Shown here piece after piece: positions 22,743-29,651 of a DNA stretch of 29,651 bases. This stretch comes from Bacillota bacterium (GTDB lineage Bacteria; Bacillota; Clostridia; Christensenellales; Aristaeellaceae). Positions within the stretch are counted from its first letter, which is position 1. The number at the start of each line of letters is the position of its first letter. The notes under the pieces were generated by a model that did no database searches, had not been told where the DNA came from, and saw nothing but the letters and a program-made list of their open reading frames with translations. A program made the translations under genes and the position numbers. The DNA lies in contig JAEYAR010000007.1 in NCBI GenBank assembly GCA_023404715.1, positions 1 to 29,651 on the forward strand. Reading direction: 5' to 3'.

Positions 22743-22886
22743 GCGTTAAAATTTTTCCATGGCATCCTGTCACAGCAAAAAATGAATTACGCTTAATTGC
22801 CAAGAATGGCATATTTTATATGTCACCCGCTTAGTCGGAATTGTGAGAAGCAATCCATGCTTCTGATGATTCCGGCTATTTCTTTT
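22743..22886 (+). ncRNA. Candidate small RNA or attenuated leader
   Basis: Between the promoter above and a terminator-like hairpin there is no ORF. The hairpin is CGGAAT (22836-22841) with ATTCCG (22869-22874), continued after a symmetric 5/5 internal loop by GAAGC (22847-22851) with GCTTC (22859-22863), and followed by CTATTTCTTTT. A smaller GCCA-agaa-TGGC hairpin lies near 22798. The transcript would be about 140 nt. It could be a free small RNA, or the leader of the AP2-domain gene starting 72 bp downstream, with read-through as the control step. It matches no riboswitch family I recognise. Confidence 0.45.
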
Positions 22887-22957
22887 CCTCGCCTATCTCA
22901 AAACGTATGCTTTATGAGTGACCTTAAGCACGTTTGCGATGAAAGGAGGGGGCTGTG

Positions 22958-23743
22958 ATGGCTGAAAACAGGGAAAAACCTGTGGGGGCGGGCTGCGGCG
23001 ACTTATACGGTGAACTGACGATTCTGGAATACCTACCCGCCGACGGCACGGGAAAGCGAAAATGTCTGTGCAGGTGCAGCTGCGGCAACATCTGCCGCGT
23101 CAGCCTCACGAACCTGAAGACGGGACATACGCGCAGCTGCGGCTGCCTGACCGAAAGCCGCGTTCGCGAGCGCCTGATGCAGATGGTGGGGCAGCGCTAC
23201 GGCATCCTCACGGTCATCGGGCTGAGCCGGGAGCGCAGGGGGCCCAGTCCGTTGCTGATTTGCCGATGTGATTGCGGCAACACCTGCCTCAAAACCCGGC
23301 ACGACCTGGTCGGAGGAAAGGCAAAAAGCTGCGGCTGCGAGGCGGCGCGCACGCGTCAGCGCAACTTTGGCGGCATCCACGTGGTGGAGGGCACCTGCGT
23401 CGAGCGGCTGGCGGCCAAGGTCATCCAGCGCAACAATACGAGCGGATACCCGGGCGTCTACTACAACCCGCGTAGCGGCAAATGGGTCTCTCTCCTCTTC
23501 TTCAAAAAAGAACGCTACTATCTGGGGCGGTTTGATACACGGGAAGAGGCGATCGCCCAGCGCAAACGGTATGAGAGGCTGCACGATGAGTTTGTAGCGG
23601 CATATCGCGATATGCAGGAGGGTCGGGTTGGGCCGGACTTCGAGGAAATCCGGGCCGCCTTCAATATAGATGTCAGAGCAGAGCAACAGCCGGACCGAAT
23701 GAAACCGGAGGCCACCGTAGCGCCATGGGGCGGGGATGGCTGA
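22958..23743 (+). CDS. Two zinc-ribbon-like modules plus AP2 DNA-binding domain
   Basis: The 261-residue protein has two tandem modules of about 50 residues (13-63 and 77-127). Each opens with a YG-x-LTV/I strand and carries CxCxCGN ... SCGC cysteines (CLCRCSCGN/SCGC and CRCDCGN/SCGC), a likely zinc site. They are followed by an AP2-type domain (about 158-212) with NNTSGYPGVYYNPRSGKWV and LGRFDTREEAI. This architecture is typical of phage and mobile-element proteins, often related to homing nucleases, but no HNH or other nuclease motif is seen. Sequence-specific DNA binding is inferred. ATG 22958 follows AAAGGAGGG by 8 bases. It lies 79 bp before a surface-protein gene that has no clear promoter of its own, so the two may be cotranscribed. 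Confidence 0.85.
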   Translation: MAENREKPVGAGCGDLYGELTILEYLPADGTGKRKCLCRCSCGNICRVSLTNLKTGHTRSCGCLTESRVRERLMQMVGQRYGILTVIGLSRERRGPSPLLICRCDCGNTCLKTRHDLVGGKAKSCGCEAARTRQRNFGGIHVVEGTCVERLAAKVIQRNNTSGYPGVYYNPRSGKWVSLLFFKKERYYLGRFDTREEAIAQRKRYERLHDEFVAAYRDMQEGRVGPDFEEIRAAFNIDVRAEQQPDRMKPEATVAPWGGDG

Positions 23744-23822
23744 GTTGTTACAGATCAATGGAACGTAACGCGTTTGACGGCTTGCTGAAGAGATAGAGAG
23801 CGAATGGAAGGAAGGTCGGAAC

Positions 23823-25847
23823 ATGAAAAAGAGATTCTACGAAACCAAGGCGTTCAGGTGGATTCTCGCGGGGATGCTCGCGTTTGTCCTGGTGTCGAGC
23901 AATGTGGTGGATAAGATGGTCCGCATCTACGCGAACGAGGAGGGCCAGGTAGACCAGGGGGATAACAGCGCGGCGGAGGAAGCCGCCCGCCAGGCCGAGG
24001 AGGCGGCGCGCAGGGAGGCCGAGGAGACCGCGCGCAGGGCGGAGGAAGAAGCGGCGCGCAAGGCGCAGGAGGAGGCCGCGCGTAAGGCCGAGGAGGAAGC
24101 GGCTCGCAAGGCCGCCGAGGAAGAGGCCGCGCGCAAAGCCGCCGAGGAAGAAGCGGCCCAGAAGGCAGCGGAAGAGGAAGCCGCCCGCAAAGCGGCGGAG
24201 GAAGCGGCGGCAGCGGAAGCGGCCCAGAAGGCAGCGGAAGAGGAAGCCGCGCGTAAGGCGCAGGAAGAGGCCGAGCGCAAGGCGGCGGAAGAAGCAGCAA
24301 AACCGACCGAGATTCCGGTGACGGCAGCGCCTACGGAATCGCCAACACAGGCCCCGACCGAGGCGCAGACGGCGGAGCCCACGCAGGCCCCGACCGTGGA
24401 ACCCACGGAAGAACCTACTGCGGAGCCCGAGGTCACGGCCGAGCCGACGCTGGAGCCGACCATAACGCCGGAGCCCACGCTGGAGCCGACGCCAGAGCCG
24501 GTCGCTCCCGGAACCGCCACCTTCTATATTTGGGTAGATGGCGCATACGAGGAAGCCGGCAGCGCGCAGATCACCCGTGAGGGAAATGCATGCTACGTCA
24601 GCAAGGACGACGTACGAGGCATGTGCGCAGATTTAGGCCTAAAGGAGAGCGAGTTGCGCGGCGCATGGACCTGGGGCATTGGCGGCGAGCCGAACCCGGG
24701 CAATGCGAATAGCCGCCTGAGCTGGAACAACGGACGTTACGAATTCCCCGGATACGACGAAAAAGCCGCTGGCGCGGACGTATTCGTCCTGGCGGATAAG
24801 TCGTTCAACGTGAGCACCGAGCAGGAAGAGAAGCCGGTGCAGACGGCGGTGCCGACGCTGCCCCCAAACGCGGAGCCGGAAGCGACCGCTGAACCGACTA
24901 CGGAGCCGGAGCAGACGCCGGAACCGGAAGCGACGGTAGAACCGACGTTTGAGCCGGAAGCTACGATTGTTCCTGAAGCGACGATAGAGCCGACAATGAA
25001 GCCGGAAGCGACCGAGCAGCCCGTGACGGAGCCAGGAATAGCGCTATACACCGCGACGATCAGCGTAAACGGCAAGTCCGTGAACGTGCGCGAGGCGGCG
25101 AACGCGGATTCTGCGTTGGTCGGGCGCATCTTTGACGGCGCGACGGTTGAAGTGTTCGCCGAGGTGGACGGCTGGTGCCTGGTGCAGGGCGAGAGCGTAG
25201 ACCGTGCGCAGATTAAAGGGTATGTGAGCGCGAAGTTCGTCAAGCAGGGGGCGGAGCCGGTTGCGACGCCGGAGACCACCGCTGAACCGACGGTAGAGCC
25301 GGAAGCGACAGTTGAGCCCACTGCGCTGCCGGAGCCGACCCCGGAACCGACGGTGGCACCGGAAACGGAGACGACGCTGCCGCCCTATGAGTATCAGCGT
25401 AATGAAGACGGCGCTTTGGTCTTAGACGAAAGCGGCAACCCGATCGCGATCGTACCGGAGGGCGCGGAGATTCCCGTCAGCTTTAAGCGGGATGAGACCG
25501 GAGCGCTCGTTCTTGACGAGAACGGGAATCCCATTCCGCTGAGCACGGTGCCCGCGGACGCGGATAAGATCTCCTCCATTTTGGATGAACTGAACCCGGA
25601 GCGGTATATCGATATCTACGCGGTGTGGGATAACGACGTGCTGCAATTCGGGGATAAGGCCACGCTGATTGCGGTTCTCCATGGATATGAAAATACCGTC
25701 TATACGATTCAGTGGCAGAACAGCGGGGATGCCGAAAATTGGACGGATGTGGAGGGCGCTGTGGGCGAGCGCTATACGTTAGAAGTTACGGAAGACAACC
25801 ATACGGACTACTGGCGTGTTCAGGTTTTGATCTCGGATGTGCTGTAA
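23823..25847 (+). CDS. Secreted multidomain protein: Ala/Glu helix, PTE linkers, SH3b-like and Ig-like domains
   Basis: The 674-residue protein begins with a basic stretch and a hydrophobic segment (about 12-29), a signal peptide or membrane anchor. Residues 50-163 are an uninterrupted Ala/Glu/Lys-rich helix of EEAARKA-type units. Pro-Thr-Glu-rich linkers (about 164-228, 340-405 and 476-518) separate a compact domain of about 100 residues with several Trp (TWGIGG, SWNNGRYEF), an SH3b-like domain (about 408-475, SVNVREAANADSALVG), two copies of a 30-residue unit (DGALVLDESGNPI and TGALVLDENGNPI) and a C-terminal Ig-like domain (about 590-674, IDIYAVWDNDVLQFGDKATL). SH3b domains usually bind peptidoglycan. 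No sortase motif is present. Function unknown; a cell-wall-attached spacer or adhesin partner is an inference. It precedes a giant repeat protein by 47 bp. Confidence 0.85.
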   Translation: MKKRFYETKAFRWILAGMLAFVLVSSNVVDKMVRIYANEEGQVDQGDNSAAEEAARQAEEAARREAEETARRAEEEAARKAQEEAARKAEEEAARKAAEEEAARKAAEEEAAQKAAEEEAARKAAEEAAAAEAAQKAAEEEAARKAQEEAERKAAEEAAKPTEIPVTAAPTESPTQAPTEAQTAEPTQAPTVEPTEEPTAEPEVTAEPTLEPTITPEPTLEPTPEPVAPGTATFYIWVDGAYEEAGSAQITREGNACYVSKDDVRGMCADLGLKESELRGAWTWGIGGEPNPGNANSRLSWNNGRYEFPGYDEKAAGADVFVLADKSFNVSTEQEEKPVQTAVPTLPPNAEPEATAEPTTEPEQTPEPEATVEPTFEPEATIVPEATIEPTMKPEATEQPVTEPGIALYTATISVNGKSVNVREAANADSALVGRIFDGATVEVFAEVDGWCLVQGESVDRAQIKGYVSAKFVKQGAEPVATPETTAEPTVEPEATVEPTALPEPTPEPTVAPETETTLPPYEYQRNEDGALVLDESGNPIAIVPEGAEIPVSFKRDETGALVLDENGNPIPLSTVPADADKISSILDELNPERYIDIYAVWDNDVLQFGDKATLIAVLHGYENTVYTIQWQNSGDAENWTDVEGAVGERYTLEVTEDNHTDYWRVQVLISDVL

Positions 25848-25894
25848 AACGACAGGCGGAATATCGTCGTAGTTTAGAGTAGGAGGATGCGAAA

Positions 25895-28800
25895 ATGAAA
25901 GCAAACCTGCGAAAAGCGGTAGCCTTGTTGACAGCACTCATGATGATCATGACTTGCTTGCCGATGAGCGCGCTAGCAGAGATCATTCAGGTGGACGGCA
26001 GCGGGTTCATTCAACCGTTCCTGCGGGCTGTATCGCCAGAATCGGGCGTATACGTCACCTTTGAGTTCTATAACGGAACTGAAAAGGTCGATACGCAAAT
26101 TGTAAACCAGACGACGGGGGGGAGCGTTACCGCCCCCGCCACGCCTGATGTGCCCGATGGAAAGAAGTTTGAGGGCTGGTTTATCGGGGAAGCGGCATTT
26201 GTGCCGGGCGTGGTCTCGGGATATGAGAAAACCACAGACGTGCGAGTGGACGCGAGGTTTTCAGATGTCTATTACGTGTACTTCCTGGATACAGAAGGGA
26301 ACGTCTATAAGACACTGGAAGCCACGACGGACAACGACTATAAGGTGACGCCGCCGACCGATTACGAACCCAAGGGCGCCCGCGTGACCGGCTGGCAGGT
26401 TGGAAACGAAGCCTTTTCTGCCGATATGCAGGTGAAAGCCGACACGTACGTGACGCCCGTGACTGTTCCCTGTTATTGGGTAACATTTAACACCTTAGGC
26501 GGCGGAGCGGTCGCGTCCCGGTATGTAGATCAGGGCAAGACGCTGTCTTTGTGGGGTGTCGTAGCCCCCAGCCGACCAGGCTACGCCTTTAAGGGCTGGA
26601 GCACGACGGCTGACGGATCGAATCCCGTGACGAGCGTTACGCCGGCTGGCGATGTCACGCTGTATGCTGTGTGGCAGGGCGCTCCGGTGAATTACACCGT
26701 CGTCTATTGGGGAGAAAACGCGGACGACGAGGACTACTCCGTGCTCGATACGGCGGTGAAGCAGGCCAATACAGGCACGAAGCTGACGCTGACCGCCCAA
26801 ACCGGCGCGCTCGCGTACACTGTAGCGAACCGGGAGCACTTCACGTTTGAGCGCTCGGATACCGTGACGATCACGGCGGACGGCTCTTCCGTGCTGAACG
26901 TGTACTTCCATCGGAACGAGTATACCATCAGCTTTGATCTTCTCGGCAGCTATGCCAGCGGCGATGACTGGAAAAAGGCTAACTCTAAAACTTTTTCGCC
27001 TCAACCGGTAATGGAGATTGGCGGGAAAAGGTATTCAAAGACGTATAGCTTCACGGCCAAGTTTGAACAGAATATTTCGACACTCTGGCCGACAGCGTCC
27101 AACTTTACAACGTTGCCCCAAAAAGATAAGACAACTTATTCGTTCGTGGGATGGAATCAAACCAATGTGTCCAAAAGGCTTACGCTGACGGAGGATCTTA
27201 TTAAAGAGTCTTCGTTTAAAGCGTATTGGCAAACGAAATTAGCACTTTATGACCTTCATTACATGCTTGAGACTGCCGATGGAACAGGAACGCCGCATAA
27301 GTATTATGGACAAACAAGATACTATAAACAAAGTGAGGAGTATTCCCAGAAGGCTTATTATAGCGCGGGGGCAAGTTGGCAAGCAAAGGCAATAAGCGGG
27401 TTTACGTCTGTTGAAGTCGTACAAGATACGCAGGACGGAAAAGATGGGGATAGGGATGTCTATCTTTATTACTCCCGCAATAAGTACAAACTGACTAAGA
27501 ACAATTATGGAACATTAAAATCTGAATCGATTTTCTTTGACGCCTCCATCGCTGACAAGGGCGGCGCGCCTACCCGTCCGTCCGGTTTCAGCTCGAACGC
27601 CATCTTTATGGGCTGGTATGAAGTGGAGCCGGAAAAGATCGCCGAAGCGTCGGTGCCCTACAGCTTCACCGGCAAGACCATGCCCGCCAAGAATCTGGTG
27701 CTCTATGCCTACTGGAAAGAGCCGCAGATCAACGTCGGCGTCAAGGTGACGATTGCAGGGGGCAAGGAGTTTGCAAAAGCATTCCAGGTTCCTCTGGGCA
27801 CGGCGATCGCGGATTGCGACCAGTATGAGGAAGCGCTGGCCTTCATTAAGGACAACGGCAAGACGCTGCTCAAGTGGGTCGAGGACGACGGAACGCTGGT
27901 CAACGTCAATGAACCGCTGTACGCTGATGCCAGCATTCACGCAGTATTCATGGGCGACACCTACACCGTAACCTACCTGCCGGGCGATGGCAGCGGCGCT
28001 GCGCCGGTGGATGCCAACAGGTATCATCCCGACAGCAAGGCCAAGGCGATAAACAGCACATTCACTGCTCCGCAGAACTATCAGTTCGCCTATTGGACGG
28101 ACGTGGCCGGGAACCGGTATTATCCCGGCCAGTATGTGCCGGTTCTCGCCTCCGACGTGCGGCTTACGGCCAACTATGTGCCCGCCTACGGCACGGTTGC
28201 CGTGACCTATCACGCGAACTTCGAGGGGGCGGCAGATGCGACGAGCGAGGTGCCCTCGCTGCTCAACAATTCCAAGATCACGGTCAGCACCTACGAGGCG
28301 ACCGGATTGTCCACACGTGAGGGCTATCGCTTTACCGGGTGGAATACGAACGAAAAGGGCGACGGCACGTCCTTCGCGGCGGGCGCCTTGGCGCGCGTGG
28401 ACCAGAACGGATCGAACGATCTGTACGCGCAGTGGGAGGCCATCGACTACAAGGTGACCTACGCGTACGAGAGCCCGGCGCCGGACAACGCTCCGGACCT
28501 TCCGCAGCAGCTTACCAGGCACATGGGCGAGAGGGTTGAGGTTGCGGACAGCCCCGCGCTTGATGGGTATACGTTTGACGGCTGGTATCGCGGCGCTGAG
28601 AAGGTGACCTCGTTTAAAATGCCCGCAGGCGACGTAACCCTGACGGGCAGGTGGACGAAGACCGTCTTTAATGTCACCTATACCTACATGGGAGACGTTC
28701 ACCCCGAAAACGAGCCGAGCCTTGAGGGGTATAACCATACGGCTACGCTGGGCGACACCGTAACGGTGAAGGGTGTCCCCGAAGCCGCCGGTTACACGTT

Positions 28801-29651
28801 CCACGGCTGGACGACGACCGATGCGGACGTGCGGGGCAGCTCCTTTGAGATGCCCGCGAAGGACGTCGCGTTCACCGGTTCCTGGACGAAGAACGGCGTC
28901 ATGAAGGTTCAGCTGAAGGAGCGGACGGTAACCTACGACGGAACGCGTTATGAACTCGATACCGTTACCGTGACGCTGGGGGATAACGAACCGGAAGATC
29001 TGACCTATACACAGTTTGCGAAACGCTTTGGCGGTAGCATCACCGTCGATGAAGGCAAGGGCACCGATGCCGGTACGTATCCCGGCGCGGTCAGCGGCCC
29101 TGCCCAACTGACCGTCGAGGGCCAGGTGTACGACGTCACCTATGGCGGAGCGACGCTGACGATCACGAAGCGCGAGGTAACGCTGACAGGCGAAACGGCG
29201 ACGAGGACGTACAACGGCAGCGAGCAGGAGCTCACTGGAATTACGGCCGACAACATGGTGGAGGGTCATGTCTTCGGGGGGCTGACATACAGCGCCAAGG
29301 GAACGAATGCCGGTCGTTATAACGGTTCCTTCAGCGGCGATGTTATTATAGTTGCTGAAGAGAGCGACGTGACGAGGAATTATACGATCAAGAAAAAGCC
29401 AGGCTGGCTGCAGATCGACCCGATCGAGGAAGAGACGGTCGTAACGGTCAGAGGCAACACGGCGACGCGGAAGTACAACGCGAGCGAGCAGAGCGTAACG
29501 GGCTTCACGACGGACGTGGGCGCGAAGACGATCGAAGTAGCGCTGGCAGAAGGAAGCGAAGCGGTCGCGAAGGGAACGAACGTCGGGACGTATTATATGG
29601 GCCTGACGGCAGAAGACTTCGAGGCGACGTCTGAAAACTACAGCAATATCA
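25895..29651 (+). CDS. Giant surface repeat protein (InlB-type and MBG-type repeats), 5' part only
   Basis: ATG 25895 follows AGGAGG by 8 bases; the frame is open for 1252 codons to the window end, so the C-terminus and any anchor are unseen. A signal peptide (about 1-28, cleavage ALA/EI) precedes many beta-repeat domains. Listeria-Bacteroides/InlB-type units are marked by xGYxFxGW and LYAxW ends, for example near 26575-26675 (PGYAFKGWSTTADG), 28320-28440 (GYRFTGWNTNEKGDG) and 28560-28660 (GYTFDGWY). Two MBG-type units near 29195 and 29458 share TATRTYNGSEQ and TATRKYNASEQ. Such proteins are secreted adhesin-like proteins of gut Bacillota. A segment around 26950-27530 is clearly AT-richer than the rest. 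Likely cotranscribed with the preceding gene; no terminator lies between them. Confidence 0.88.
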   Translation, partial: MKANLRKAVALLTALMMIMTCLPMSALAEIIQVDGSGFIQPFLRAVSPESGVYVTFEFYNGTEKVDTQIVNQTTGGSVTAPATPDVPDGKKFEGWFIGEAAFVPGVVSGYEKTTDVRVDARFSDVYYVYFLDTEGNVYKTLEATTDNDYKVTPPTDYEPKGARVTGWQVGNEAFSADMQVKADTYVTPVTVPCYWVTFNTLGGGAVASRYVDQGKTLSLWGVVAPSRPGYAFKGWSTTADGSNPVTSVTPAGDVTLYAVWQGAPVNYTVVYWGENADDEDYSVLDTAVKQANTGTKLTLTAQTGALAYTVANREHFTFERSDTVTITADGSSVLNVYFHRNEYTISFDLLGSYASGDDWKKANSKTFSPQPVMEIGGKRYSKTYSFTAKFEQNISTLWPTASNFTTLPQKDKTTYSFVGWNQTNVSKRLTLTEDLIKESSFKAYWQTKLALYDLHYMLETADGTGTPHKYYGQTRYYKQSEEYSQKAYYSAGASWQAKAISGFTSVEVVQDTQDGKDGDRDVYLYYSRNKYKLTKNNYGTLKSESIFFDASIADKGGAPTRPSGFSSNAIFMGWYEVEPEKIAEASVPYSFTGKTMPAKNLVLYAYWKEPQINVGVKVTIAGGKEFAKAFQVPLGTAIADCDQYEEALAFIKDNGKTLLKWVEDDGTLVNVNEPLYADASIHAVFMGDTYTVTYLPGDGSGAAPVDANRYHPDSKAKAINSTFTAPQNYQFAYWTDVAGNRYYPGQYVPVLASDVRLTANYVPAYGTVAVTYHANFEGAADATSEVPSLLNNSKITVSTYEATGLSTREGYRFTGWNTNEKGDGTSFAAGALARVDQNGSNDLYAQWEAIDYKVTYAYESPAPDNAPDLPQQLTRHMGERVEVADSPALDGYTFDGWYRGAEKVTSFKMPAGDVTLTGRWTKTVFNVTYTYMGDVHPENEPSLEGYNHTATLGDTVTVKGVPEAAGYTFHGWTTTDADVRGSSFEMPAKDVAFTGSWTKNGVMKVQLKERTVTYDGTRYELDTVTVTLGDNEPEDLTYTQFAKRFGGSITVDEGKGTDAGTYPGAVSGPAQLTVEGQVYDVTYGGATLTITKREVTLTGETATRTYNGSEQELTGITADNMVEGHVFGGLTYSAKGTNAGRYNGSFSGDVIIVAEESDVTRNYTIKKKPGWLQIDPIEEETVVTVRGNTATRKYNASEQSVTGFTTDVGAKTIEVALAEGSEAVAKGTNVGTYYMGLTAEDFEATSENYSNI

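Noticed and set aside
27515..29269. 584-codon minus-strand frame opposite the giant surface protein
   Set aside because: Composition is Arg/Gly/Val/His-rich as expected for an antisense frame, and the plus-strand frame has a signal peptide and known repeat types.

Overview
The window looks like a chromosomal segment from a G+C-rich member of the Bacillota (class Clostridia, probably a gut-type anaerobe). The reasons are a tRNA-sensing T-box leader, AGGAGG-type ribosome binding sites before almost every gene, sigma-A promoters with extended -10 elements, a CggR-type glycolytic regulator, a YesMN-type two-component system, and very large secreted proteins with Listeria-Bacteroides (InlB-type) and MBG-type repeats. 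The genus cannot be named from the sequence.

Layout. (1) 1-4712: the 3' part of a cggR-like regulator, then pgk, tpiA and gpmI, closed by a strong terminator. gapA and eno, which often sit in this cluster, are absent, and a possible 53-codon ORF occupies the gap between cggR and pgk. (2) 4744-8718: a YdcF-family protein, a Gfo/Idh/MocA oxidoreductase, a MATE exporter, and a convergent small gene made largely of twelve near-identical heptads. (3) 8823-12308: a sigma-A promoter, a complete tyrosine T-box leader (UAC specifier, antiterminator, terminator), then an aminotransferase, tyrS and a yigZ/IMPACT gene in one operon. (4) 12337-12665: a long stem-loop and a 35-codon ORF with a very good ribosome binding site and its own terminator. 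(5) 12680-19744: a minus-strand operon for a CUT1 carbohydrate importer (binding protein, two permeases, no ATPase) plus an enolase-superfamily enzyme, divergent from a response regulator and histidine kinase pair that probably controls it. (6) 19803-22254: a polar amino acid ABC importer (binding protein, permease, ATPase). (7) 22255-22957: an AT-richer gene-free stretch with an 87-bp palindromic element, a promoter and a terminator-like hairpin with no ORF between them. (8) 22958-29651: a zinc-ribbon/AP2-domain protein, a 674-residue secreted or anchored protein with Ala/Glu-rich helix, Pro-Thr-Glu linkers, an SH3b-like domain and a C-terminal Ig-like domain, and the first 1252 codons of a giant repeat surface protein that runs off the right edge.

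How the genes work together. Region 1 covers three lower-glycolysis steps under a sugar-phosphate-sensing repressor. Region 3 ties tyrosine charging and probably the last transamination of aromatic amino acid synthesis to the level of uncharged tRNA-Tyr. Region 5 is a sense-import-catabolise unit, likely for a sugar acid or oligosaccharide. Region 8 is a surface-protein locus and is the least conventional part of the window.
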